DNA of 6,810 bases from positions 1 through 6,810 of the forward strand of contig USIN01000099.1 in NCBI GenBank assembly GCA_900554715.1, in the 5' to 3' direction. The position numbers and the translations under genes are program-made. Each line of letters starts with the position of its first letter. The first letter of the stretch is position 1. Under the pieces are notes generated by a model. That model did not search any database. It saw only the letters and a list, made by a program, of their open reading frames with translations, and was not told the DNA's origin. Positions 1 to 5,938 of the stretch are shown piece after piece. The stretch comes from an uncultured Bacteroidales bacterium. GTDB lineage: Bacteria > Bacteroidota > Bacteroidia > Bacteroidales > Muribaculaceae.

Positions 1-737
1 AGATGTTCTGCCACGGCGCGCTTTGCATGGCTGTCTCGGGCAAATGCTACCTCAGCCTCCATGAGATGAACTCGAGCGCCAACCGCGGCGCCTGCACCCA
101 GATTTGTCGCCGGGGTTATGAGGTCACCGACCTCGAGACCGGCGACAAGCTCAATGTCGACAACAAATATATAATGTCGCCCAAAGATCTAAAGACCATC
201 CACTTCCTCAACAAGATGATCGATGCCGGGGTGACAGTCTTCAAAATCGAGGGCCGCGCCCGCGGACCCGAATATGTTAAAATTGCAGTCGAATGTTACT
301 CGCAGGCCATCGACGCCATCGTCGACGGCACCTATACCGACGATAAAATCGCGGCATGGGACGAGCGTCTGCGACTCATTTTCAACCGCGGCTTCTGGGA
401 CGGCTATTACCTCGGACAGCGCCTCGGCGAATGGTCGTCGAAATACGGCTCGTCGGCAACGCGCGTCAAGCATTATATCGCCAAGGGCGTCAAATATTTC
501 TCGAAGCTCGGCGTCGCCGAGTTCTATATGGAGGCCGGCGAGCTCAAGACCGGCGACGAGGTGGTCATCACCGGGCCTACAACGGGCGCGCTGATCATCA
601 CCGTCAAAGAAATTTATGTCGCCCGCAAGTCTGTCGACAAGGCCGTCAAGGGCGACAGCTTCTCTATAGCCGTGCCCGCCAAGATAAGACCCAGCGACAA
701 GATGTACCGCTGGGTCGAAACGGCTCCCAAACAGTAA
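1..737 (+). CDS. U32 family protein (TrhP/YegQ-like), 5' truncated
   Basis: C-terminal part of a U32 'peptidase' family protein; the reading frame is open at the window edge, with the first whole codon at base 3. Seen: the family signature FCHGALCMAVSGKC followed by NRGACTQICR, with cysteines at visible residues 8, 15, 31 and 35, spaced like the Fe-S cluster cysteines known from U32 proteins. A FKIEGRARGPEYV segment (about 80-92) and a C-terminal beta-rich domain (about 150-244, GDEVVITGPTTG) follow. Known of the family: members such as TrhP (YegQ) and RlhA are not proven proteases; they support hydroxylation of tRNA U34 or 23S rRNA, and relatives UbiU/UbiV act in anaerobic ubiquinone synthesis. 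The C-terminal end resembles the shorter TrhP type more than the longer RlhA type, so a tRNA-modification role is the best guess. It lies 6 bp upstream of the next gene in the same direction, suggesting a shared transcript that ends with the RsmF-like methyltransferase. The N-terminal half is not visible. Confidence 0.88.
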   Translation, partial: MFCHGALCMAVSGKCYLSLHEMNSSANRGACTQICRRGYEVTDLETGDKLNVDNKYIMSPKDLKTIHFLNKMIDAGVTVFKIEGRARGPEYVKIAVECYSQAIDAIVDGTYTDDKIAAWDERLRLIFNRGFWDGYYLGQRLGEWSSKYGSSATRVKHYIAKGVKYFSKLGVAEFYMEAGELKTGDEVVITGPTTGALIITVKEIYVARKSVDKAVKGDSFSIAVPAKIRPSDKMYRWVETAPKQ

Positions 738-743
738 CGCGCG

Positions 744-1484
744 ATGACCTGCAACGACCTCAACCGTCACGAACGCGACTGCCGACTCGCCTTCTACCCC
801 GAGACACATAAATATATTCTCGACGGCGTGGAGGAGCTTGAGTCAGTGACTACTCTGGTCGAAAACAGCTTCTGTAAGTTCGACGCCGAATACTGGGCTA
901 CTAAAAAATCGTTCGGTCGTGAGGAGGAAAAACAGCGTCTGCTCGACCTCTGGGAGCGGCGCGGACGCGAGGCGCGTGAGCTCGGCACCCTGATGCACGA
1001 CCGCATCGAGCGCCACTACCTCGGCGAGACACTCGGCAACGAAGTCGCCGGCGATCCTACCTTCGCCCGTTTCGCAACCTTTGCGCGTCATTATCATCTG
1101 AAACCTTACCGCACTGAATGGCGCATCTTCAGCCGCCGCTATGCCGTCGCAGGCACACTCGATTTTCTCGAGTATGACGGCTCGAAATTCACAATCTATG
1201 ACTGGAAGCGTTCAAACAAGGTCGTCGACGCCACGGGCAACATCTGCATGAACAGCTATAAACGCACCGGCCTCGCTCCGCTCGAGAATCTGCCCGACAC
1301 GGTCTATGTCCACTATGCCCTGCAGATCAGCATCTACCGCTTCATCCTCGCCGAACACTACGGCATCGATGTCGCGGAGGCATATCTCGGGGTCTTTCAT
1401 CCCGACCTGCCGGTGCCTTTCCGCGTCGGACTGCCATATCTCCGCAATGAAGTCATAAAACTGCTATCTCCAAGACAGAAATGA
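744..1484 (+). CDS. PD-(D/E)XK nuclease superfamily protein
   Basis: 246-residue protein of the PD-(D/E)XK (RecB/Cas4/phage-exonuclease-like) fold. Seen: an N-terminal FYPETHKYILDGVEELESVT segment (17-36), typical of phage-type exonucleases of this fold; GTLMHDRIE with His85; Glu125; GTLD with Asp140; the D-x-K catalytic pair as Asp153-Trp-Lys155 (IYDWKRS); and a QISIY box (Gln194, Tyr198) matching the QxxxY motif of RecB-like nucleases. All metal- and lysine-site residues appear intact, so it is probably an active DNA (or RNA) nuclease; the substrate cannot be told. No signal peptide or membrane segment is visible, so it should be cytoplasmic. It starts 6 bp after the U32 gene and its stop overlaps the start of the methyltransferase gene (ATGA), so translation of the two is probably coupled. 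No phage genes surround it; codon use matches its neighbours, so it looks resident. Its link to RNA modification is unexplained. There is no clear Shine-Dalgarno at the chosen ATG. Confidence 0.85.
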   Translation: MTCNDLNRHERDCRLAFYPETHKYILDGVEELESVTTLVENSFCKFDAEYWATKKSFGREEEKQRLLDLWERRGREARELGTLMHDRIERHYLGETLGNEVAGDPTFARFATFARHYHLKPYRTEWRIFSRRYAVAGTLDFLEYDGSKFTIYDWKRSNKVVDATGNICMNSYKRTGLAPLENLPDTVYVHYALQISIYRFILAEHYGIDVAEAYLGVFHPDLPVPFRVGLPYLRNEVIKLLSPRQK

Positions 1485-2866
1485 ACCTACCGCAGCAATT
1501 TATCGATCAGATAGAGTCGTACGGCGCTCCGTGTCTGACGGGCCTCTGCGAGGCGCTGGCGTCGACCGCCCCCGAGGTGTCGGTGCGTGTCAACCGGCGT
1601 AAAGGTGCCGCGGTGCCTGACGGAGCCGACCGTGTCGCCTGGTGCCCGTCGGGATTTTACCTCGATGCACGCCGTCCGTTCACCTTCGACCCCGCGTTTC
1701 ATCAGGGACTCTATTACGTTCAGGATGCTTCGTCGATGGCAGTCTCGACCGTTGTCGAGGCACTGACGGAGGGGCGCGGTCCGGTCGCCTATCTCGATGC
1801 ATGCGCCGCACCCGGCGGCAAAACAACCGCCGCCATCGACAGCTTGCCAGAAGGATCGCTTGTCGTCGCCAACGAATATGACTTCAAGCGCGCCGCCATC
1901 CTTGCCGAGAACATCGCCAAATGGGGCGACCCCGGCGTGGTTGTCTCGCGCGGCGACACTGCGCGTTTCAGAAAACTGCGCTCGACCTTCGACATTATCG
2001 CCGCCGACGTGCCATGTTCGGGCGAGGGCATGATGCGCAAGGACGCCGAAGCTGTCGCACAGTGGAATCCCGCACTTGTGCGCGAATGTGCCGCCCGCCA
2101 GCGCGAGATTGTCGACAACCTCTGGCCTGCACTCAGACCCGGCGGATTTCTGATTTACAGCACATGCACCTTCAACCGCCTCGAAAACGAGGAGATGGTC
2201 GATTATATCTGCCGCGAACTCGGCGGCGAAACAGTCGTAACCCCTCTTGACAGCTTTGACTGTATCGCCCGTGGCATCGACACCCCGCACCACTGCTACC
2301 GCTTCATCCCCGGCCGCACGCGCGGCGAAGGTCTCTTCATGGCTGTAATCCGCAAAAACGGCGAGGCAGCGTCCGATACCGTAGCCACCGCGCGCCCATC
2401 AAAAAACTCCGGCAAAAACAAAGACAACACTGTCGAGAAAGCCGCAGCAGCATTACTCGACGGCGAATACAAAATCACTGTCACATCTGACATGATAACT
2501 GCCCTGCCGGCTGCCTTGGCTACGCAGGCCGCACCGATAGTCAAGGCCCTCGACGTCGTGTCGGTCGGACTGACCGTCGCCACGGTCAAAGGCAAAGACC
2601 TCATACCGTCACAGTCGCTTGCCCTGTCGACAGCATTGCGTGCCGACGCATTCCCCGCGGTTGAAGTCGATTATCCAACGGCCATGGCATATCTGCGTCG
2701 CGAAGCTGTCGTTGTTGACGCTCCGCGAGGTTTCGTGCTGCTCACTTTCGGCGGACGTCCCCTCGGTTTCGTCAAAAACCTCGGCAATCGCTCAAACAAC
2801 CTCTACCCCCAGTCATGGCGCATCCTCTCGACCCATGTCCCCGATACCTTTCAGCCGGTTATTTAG
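1481..2866 (+). CDS. rsmF: RsmF-like rRNA (cytosine-C5)-methyltransferase
   Basis: 461-residue SAM-dependent RNA m5C methyltransferase of the NOL1/NOP2/Sun (RsmB/RsmF) family. Seen: SAM-binding loop DACAAPGGKTT (106-116); acidic NEYD (131-134), which should contact the SAM ribose; motif IV DVPCSGEGM with Cys179 (product-release cysteine); and motif VI STCTF with Cys229, the expected nucleophile that attacks cytosine C6. The catalytic domain spans about 1-290, a poorly conserved Lys/Asn/Ala-rich linker about 291-330, and a C-terminal PUA-like RNA-binding part ends in NLGNRSNNLYPQSWRI, characteristic of RsmF. Length is close to E. coli RsmF (YebU), which makes m5C1407 in 16S rRNA; the same target is inferred here, not shown. 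The start overlaps the nuclease gene stop by four bases, implying translational coupling. It is the last gene of the cluster; about 110 bp of AT-richer intergenic DNA follows. Confidence 0.92.
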   Translation: MNLPQQFIDQIESYGAPCLTGLCEALASTAPEVSVRVNRRKGAAVPDGADRVAWCPSGFYLDARRPFTFDPAFHQGLYYVQDASSMAVSTVVEALTEGRGPVAYLDACAAPGGKTTAAIDSLPEGSLVVANEYDFKRAAILAENIAKWGDPGVVVSRGDTARFRKLRSTFDIIAADVPCSGEGMMRKDAEAVAQWNPALVRECAARQREIVDNLWPALRPGGFLIYSTCTFNRLENEEMVDYICRELGGETVVTPLDSFDCIARGIDTPHHCYRFIPGRTRGEGLFMAVIRKNGEAASDTVATARPSKNSGKNKDNTVEKAAAALLDGEYKITVTSDMITALPAALATQAAPIVKALDVVSVGLTVATVKGKDLIPSQSLALSTALRADAFPAVEVDYPTAMAYLRREAVVVDAPRGFVLLTFGGRPLGFVKNLGNRSNNLYPQSWRILSTHVPDTFQPVI

Positions 2867-2975
2867 GCGTATACCAAGCTTATGTGGCGAATAAATATAT
2901 AATTGCGCTATCTGAACAATACACTATTATCACGCGTATAATTTTTATAGACTAATCTTTTTAAAAGTAATAAAT

Positions 2976-3617
2976 ATGGATTTAACGGTTCTTTTCAAAC
3001 TGACCTACGGCATGTATATTGTCGGGGCAATGGACGAAGCGCGTCCGGCGGGCTGCGTCATCAACACATGTTTCCAGGTAACATCGAGTAATCCGCTCCT
3101 GACGGTTTCGCTCAACAAAAACAACTTCACACTCGACGTCATTAAAAAAACGCGTCGTTTCTCGCTGTCGATACTGTCGGAAGACAGTGATCCGGCGCTG
3201 ATTGGCAAATTCGGTTTTTACAGCAGCCGCGACACAGACAAATATGCCGGTTTCGGTTATGACGTTGTCGAAGGCGCGCCACTCGTCAAGGGAGACTTTG
3301 CCGGACGACTGATACTCGAGGCCGAGCAGTTTGTAGACTGTGAGACACATGTCCTCGTCATCGCACGTCTGGTTGACACCATCCCGGGCGAGGGAACACC
3401 GATGACCTACTCATACTATCATAACGTCATCAAAGGCAAAGCCCCCAAGAACGCACCGACCTATGTCGCACCCGAGACTGTTAGGGAAGAAGCCAAGCCC
3501 AAACGCCGCTACGAATGCGACATCTGCCTCTATGTAGCCGAAGTCGAGGGCGAGCTTCCCGACGACTACGTCTGCCCCATCTGCGGCGCCGACCGCTCCC
3601 ACTTCAAAGAGATTTAA
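2976..3617 (+). CDS. Flavin reductase-like protein fused to C-terminal rubredoxin
   Basis: 213-residue fusion resembling the high-molecular-weight rubredoxins/flavoredoxins of anaerobes. Residues about 1-155 form an FMN-binding split-barrel (flavin reductase-like) domain: YGMYIVGAMDEARPAGCVINTC at the N-terminus, SSNPLLTVSLNKNN and RRFSLSIL further on. After a short Pro/Lys-rich linker, residues 178-213 are a rubredoxin knuckle with paired cysteines CDIC (181, 184) and CPIC (200, 203), which should bind one iron. The usual glycine after the first pair is replaced by leucine (CDICLY). In the family such proteins pass electrons from NAD(P)H or ferredoxin-type donors to partners such as flavodiiron proteins for O2 or NO removal; no partner gene is visible here. 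Cytoplasmic, strict-anaerobe type. No Shine-Dalgarno precedes the ATG; upstream, TAATTTTT at 2939-2946 is a 7-of-8 match to the Bacteroides -7 box but has no convincing -33 partner. It appears monocistronic, ending at a strong terminator. Confidence 0.9.
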   Translation: MDLTVLFKLTYGMYIVGAMDEARPAGCVINTCFQVTSSNPLLTVSLNKNNFTLDVIKKTRRFSLSILSEDSDPALIGKFGFYSSRDTDKYAGFGYDVVEGAPLVKGDFAGRLILEAEQFVDCETHVLVIARLVDTIPGEGTPMTYSYYHNVIKGKAPKNAPTYVAPETVREEAKPKRRYECDICLYVAEVEGELPDDYVCPICGADRSHFKEI

Positions 3618-3653
3618 GGCCTCTTGAGGGTCAGAGCCATTATATCATTATAT

Positions 3654-3690
3654 AAAGTGCGTTTCCAGTCTCAGGGAACGCACTTTTTTT
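3654..3690 (+). terminator. Rho-independent terminator after the flavoredoxin gene
   Basis: Left arm AAGTGCGTTTCC (3655-3666) pairs with GGGAACGCACTT (3674-3685) over 12 positions with a single G-U, closing a 7-base loop (AGTCTCA). A3654 can also pair with T3686. A run of seven T follows (3684-3690). It sits 37 bp after the flavoredoxin stop and marks the end of the GC-rich housekeeping block, so read-through into the recombinase module should be low. Confidence 0.9.
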
Positions 3691-3790
3691 GTATCCATAT
3701 TGCCGATATTAATACAATCCTAATAAATGCTCAATCCCATGCAGCTATAATTCGTGTGTTTACGAAATAATGTAAATTAATTTATTATTA

Positions 3791-5002
3791 ATGAAAATGA
3801 CTTCAATAAAAGTAAAGTTCAGACCTTCGACTGTGGCTGGTAACGAAGGGGTAATCTATTATCAAATCATCCATGATAGAAAAGTGCGACAACTTGTAAC
3901 CGATTACAGAGTTTATCCATCTGAATGGGATCAAAGTCGTTCAATTGTGGTGGCTTCACACAAAAGTGAACGTAGATTGCATATCAGTTCAATGCGTGAA
4001 AATATTCGCCGTGATATAGAATGGTTGACAAAGCTTGACCGTAAATTGGCAGTCCGTAATTTTAGTTACACGGCTGATGATATAGTCGATGAATTTAATC
4101 GTTACGTCCGTGAATACACGATGTTCAACTTCATGGAGAGTATCATAGCAAAACTAAAGCGAAACGGTAAAATCAGAACATATGAGACTTACAAATCCAC
4201 ACTCAACAGCTTTAAGAAATTTCGCCATAATGAAGATATTATGCTTGATTGTATAACTTCGGAGATAATGGAAGACTATGAGGCATGGCATAAGAAGCGT
4301 GGAGCAGCGCCTAATACCATATCTTTTTATATTCGCATTCTGAGGGCGGTTTATAACCGGGCCGTAGAGAATGATATTATCGAAAATCGAAATCCTTTTA
4401 AGCGGGTGTATACAGGTGTAGATAAAACGGTAAAGCGCGCTTTGCCCCTCTGCGTTATCAAAAAAATCAAAATATTAGATTTATCCCGGACTCCAACCCT
4501 TGATTTTGCACGCGATATGTTTCTGTTGAGTTTTTATTTGCGTGGGATGAGTTTCGTAGATATGGCTTTTCTAAAAAAATCAGATCTCAAAGATGGATAT
4601 ATTGTTTATCGGCGTCGTAAGACCGGACAACAACTCATCATTGAATGGACGAGCGAAATGCAGATGGTTCTTGACAAATATCCTGAAAATGAGAGCTGTT
4701 ATCTGCTACCGATAATACGTAATACGGGTTCTAACGAGAGATGTACATACCGAAATGTCGGTTATAATATAAACCATAATATCAAAAAAATAGCAGAGAT
4801 GGTAGGAGTAACTATTCCGCTCACGCTTTACGTAGCCCGGCATAGTTGGGCCTCTGCGGCCAAAGCTAAAGGAATACCATTGTCAGTAATCAGCGAGGGT
4901 ATGGGGCATGACAGTGAGGCTACAACTCAAATATACCTTGCCAGTCTCGACACTTCAGTCATTGACAAAGCTAATAATTTAATACTGGAATCACTCAGAT
5001 AG
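3791..5002 (+). CDS. Tyrosine recombinase, probable DNA invertase
   Basis: 403-residue Bacteroidales-type tyrosine site-specific recombinase. An N-terminal beta-strand/arm-type region (about 1-90) is followed by a helical core-binding SAM-like domain (about 110-205, with TYKSTLNSFKKF and NTISFYIRILRAVYNRAV) and the catalytic domain (about 215-403). Catalytic residues seen: Arg251 (FYLRGMSFVDM), Lys277 (RRRKTGQ), Arg350 in YVARHSWAS, His373 (GMGHDS) and nucleophile Tyr382 (IYLASLD). The first His of the usual HxxR box is Tyr347, a substitution I recognise as common in Bacteroides invertases of this type. It should act on the repeats that start 72 bp after its stop, inverting the segment ahead of the UpxY-like gene; adjacency is the evidence, and another recombinase could do it. 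The gene is AT-rich, unlike the genes to its left, suggesting acquisition. ATGs at 3791 and 3797 are both possible starts; neither has a Shine-Dalgarno, and no convincing promoter was found in 3691-3790. Confidence 0.93.
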   Translation: MKMTSIKVKFRPSTVAGNEGVIYYQIIHDRKVRQLVTDYRVYPSEWDQSRSIVVASHKSERRLHISSMRENIRRDIEWLTKLDRKLAVRNFSYTADDIVDEFNRYVREYTMFNFMESIIAKLKRNGKIRTYETYKSTLNSFKKFRHNEDIMLDCITSEIMEDYEAWHKKRGAAPNTISFYIRILRAVYNRAVENDIIENRNPFKRVYTGVDKTVKRALPLCVIKKIKILDLSRTPTLDFARDMFLLSFYLRGMSFVDMAFLKKSDLKDGYIVYRRRKTGQQLIIEWTSEMQMVLDKYPENESCYLLPIIRNTGSNERCTYRNVGYNINHNIKKIAEMVGVTIPLTLYVARHSWASAAKAKGIPLSVISEGMGHDSEATTQIYLASLDTSVIDKANNLILESLR

Positions 5003-5029
5003 CCTCTTGTAATAATATATAAAAATCTT

Positions 5030-5053
5030 ATCATCTGAAATTCAGACGATTTT
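5030..5053 (+). terminator. Hairpin after the recombinase gene, possible two-way terminator
   Basis: ATCATCTGA (5030-5038) pairs with TCAGACGAT (5042-5050) around a small loop, with one A-C mismatch, and TTTT follows (5050-5053). Flanking AAATCT (5023-5028) and AGATTT (5055-5060) could extend the stem. On the minus strand the hairpin is followed closely by TTTTT (complement of 5021-5025), so it might also stop transcripts leaving the invertible segment leftwards. The T-runs are short, so it is a modest candidate. Confidence 0.45.
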
Positions 5054-5073
5054 GAGATTTAAAAGTAAAGCGC

Positions 5074-5099
5074 TAATCCAAATCTCTTGGCGAGAGATA
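5074..5099 (+). repeat. Left recombination site of the invertible segment
   Basis: Composite site: long arm TAATCCAAATCTCT (5074-5087), spacer TGGCG (5088-5092), short arm AGAGATA (5093-5099). The inner part, ATCTCT-TGGCG-AGAGAT (5082-5098), is the exact reverse complement of 5265-5281, and its 6-bp arms are themselves palindromic about the 5-bp spacer, as expected for a tyrosine recombinase crossover site. Outside the repeats the flanks differ (left CGC before, TACAC after). Confidence 0.88.
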
Positions 5100-5111
5100 T
5101 ACACATCATCG

Positions 5112-5141
5112 CAAAGATATAAATAAATTCTGAAATACAGA
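5112..5141 (-). promoter_or_regulatory. Candidate Bacteroidetes promoter, reading left (away from the operon)
   Basis: On the minus strand, TATCTTTG (complement of 5112-5119) is a perfect match to the -7 consensus TAnnTTTG. Upstream, TCTG (complement of 5138-5141) stands 18 bp away, a weak -33 box at slightly short spacing. The transcript would start near 5105, just inside the left repeat, and run towards the recombinase 3' end. After inversion the -7 box would lie at 5244-5251 and point at the UpxY-like gene. If this is the main promoter, the sequenced orientation is OFF. Confidence 0.45.
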
Positions 5142-5188
5142 GACTTTCATTTGGCTTTTTTCAAAATGGCTCTATATTATAGCAAATC

Positions 5189-5221
5189 TTTGAGCTTTTG
5201 TTTTATTAAAACGTAATTTTC
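5189..5221 (+). promoter_or_regulatory. Candidate Bacteroidetes promoter, reading right (towards the operon)
   Basis: TTTG (5189-5192) is followed after 21 bp by TAATTTTC (5214-5221), a 7-of-8 match to TAnnTTTG with only the final G missing; the spacing fits the 19-21 bp usual for Bacteroides promoters. The transcript would start near 5229, giving a leader of about 80 bases that includes the right repeat. If this is the main promoter, the sequenced orientation is ON, contrary to the minus-strand candidate. Confidence 0.4.
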
Positions 5222-5256
5222 GTCTCTTTTTTATCTGATGCATAATGAATTAATAG

Positions 5257-5282
5257 TAATCCAAATCTCTCGCCAAGAGATA
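5257..5282 (+). repeat. Right recombination site of the invertible segment
   Basis: Composite site: long arm TAATCCAAATCTCT (5257-5270), spacer CGCCA (5271-5275), short arm AGAGATA (5276-5282). Both arms are identical and in the same direction as in the left site; only the spacer is reverse-complemented. The inner 17 bp (5265-5281) therefore read as an inverted copy of 5082-5098. It ends 25 bp before the UpxY-like start codon, so it would lie in the 5' leader of the operon transcript. Confidence 0.88.
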
Positions 5283-5307
5283 GTGCTCAAATAAAGGATT
5301 CAGTTTT

Positions 5308-5907
5308 ATGAGTGCCGATAATGAGTTAAATTGCGTTACGACAGAGCCATTCGGCGTTGGCGGCGCCGTAGGCATGGGCCAAAATCACTGGTTTGTGGCT
5401 TTGGTGAAGCAAAATACTGAAAAATCTTCAAAAGAAAAGTTGACAAGACTGGGATATTATTGCTATGTTCCGGTACAGGAAGAGTTACGCATTTGGAAAA
5501 ATGGTAAGAAAGCAATTATCGAGAGAGTTGTGATACCTTCGGTCGTTTTTGTGCGATGTACGGAGAGTGTCAGAAAAGAAATTGTCAATCTTCCATTTGT
5601 CTATCGATTTATGACTAATAATGCCGGAGATACTACACAGACAGGACATAAGCCACTTGCATCTATACCGGACGAGCAAATCAATAAACTTCAGTTTATG
5701 CTGGGTAATTCGGATACTCCGGTTTCATTTTCTTCTGCTCCCTATAAGAAAGGAGATTTTGTCCGAGTAATCAGAGGAAAGTTACTCGGATTAACCGGTG
5801 AGATTCAGAAGATAGATGACAAACACAGTGAATTAACGGTAAGTCTTGATTTTTTAGGCAATGCAAGTCTGAAAATCGAAACGATAAACGTTGAACCCAT
5901 TCGTTGA
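5308..5907 (+). CDS. UpxY/NusG-family transcription antiterminator
   Basis: 199-residue NusG paralogue of the UpxY type. Seen: an NGN domain (about 26-110) opening with HWFVALVKQNTEKSSKEKL, then LGYYCYVPVQEELRIWKNGKK and RVVIPSVVFVRC, all hallmarks of UpxY; and a C-terminal KOW domain (about 148-198, KKGDFVRVIRGKLLGLTGEI). In Bacteroides, UpxY proteins are encoded first in their operon and bind elongating RNA polymerase to prevent premature termination in the long operon that follows; the same cis role is inferred here. The gene stands directly after the invertible segment, and 31 bp before a Clp-like ATPase gene rather than glycan genes. Start: ATG 5308 has AAAGGA (5293-5298) at about 9-10 bp. 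ATG 5374 (residue 23), just before the conserved NHWFVA, is an alternative; the first 22 residues look nonconserved and include a Gly/Val-rich GC-rich patch. No RfaH-like pairing element was recognised. Confidence 0.92.
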   Translation: MSADNELNCVTTEPFGVGGAVGMGQNHWFVALVKQNTEKSSKEKLTRLGYYCYVPVQEELRIWKNGKKAIIERVVIPSVVFVRCTESVRKEIVNLPFVYRFMTNNAGDTTQTGHKPLASIPDEQINKLQFMLGNSDTPVSFSSAPYKKGDFVRVIRGKLLGLTGEIQKIDDKHSELTVSLDFLGNASLKIETINVEPIR

Positions 5908-5938
5908 AGAATCCAATAAAAAATAATCTTACCATACC

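Larger units (their letters stand above)
5082..5281. other. Invertible DNA segment (putative phase-variable promoter)
   Basis: 200-bp stretch bounded by perfect 17-bp inverted repeats (5082-5098 and 5265-5281), AT-rich and without any plausible gene. It accounts for most of the 305-bp gap between the recombinase stop and the UpxY-like start. Promoter-like sequences are visible on both strands (see separate entries), plus a 13-bp palindrome GTTTTATTAAAAC (5200-5212) that could be an operator. The position, between a tyrosine recombinase and a UpxY-family gene, is the layout known from phase-variable polysaccharide loci of Bacteroides. Inversion would carry any internal promoter towards or away from the downstream operon. 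Inversion itself is inferred; only one orientation is seen here. Confidence 0.85.

Noticed and set aside
1487..2293. A 268-codon open frame on the minus strand opposite the methyltransferase gene, and similar long frames at 189-809 and elsewhere
   Set aside because: GC-rich coding DNA readily leaves the antisense frames open. The translation has no recognisable motif and the plus-strand gene is unambiguous.
2937..2950. Promoter of the flavoredoxin gene at TAATTTTT (2939-2946)
   Set aside because: The -7-like box lacks the final G and no TTG/TTTG lies 19-21 bp upstream, so it is too weak to list as a feature.
3746..3751. TATAAT upstream of the recombinase gene as a promoter -10 box
   Set aside because: This is the E. 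coli consensus rather than the Bacteroidetes one, and no -35 or -33 partner is at a sensible distance in this AT-rich stretch.
5082..5281. The inverted repeats as ends of a small insertion sequence or MITE
   Set aside because: The segment holds no transposase and no flanking target duplication was seen. The palindromic sites with an asymmetric spacer beside a tyrosine recombinase gene fit an invertible segment better.
5074..5282. CRISPR-like pair of repeats
   Set aside because: There are only two copies, 183 bp apart, with opposite spacer polarity and no cas genes nearby.
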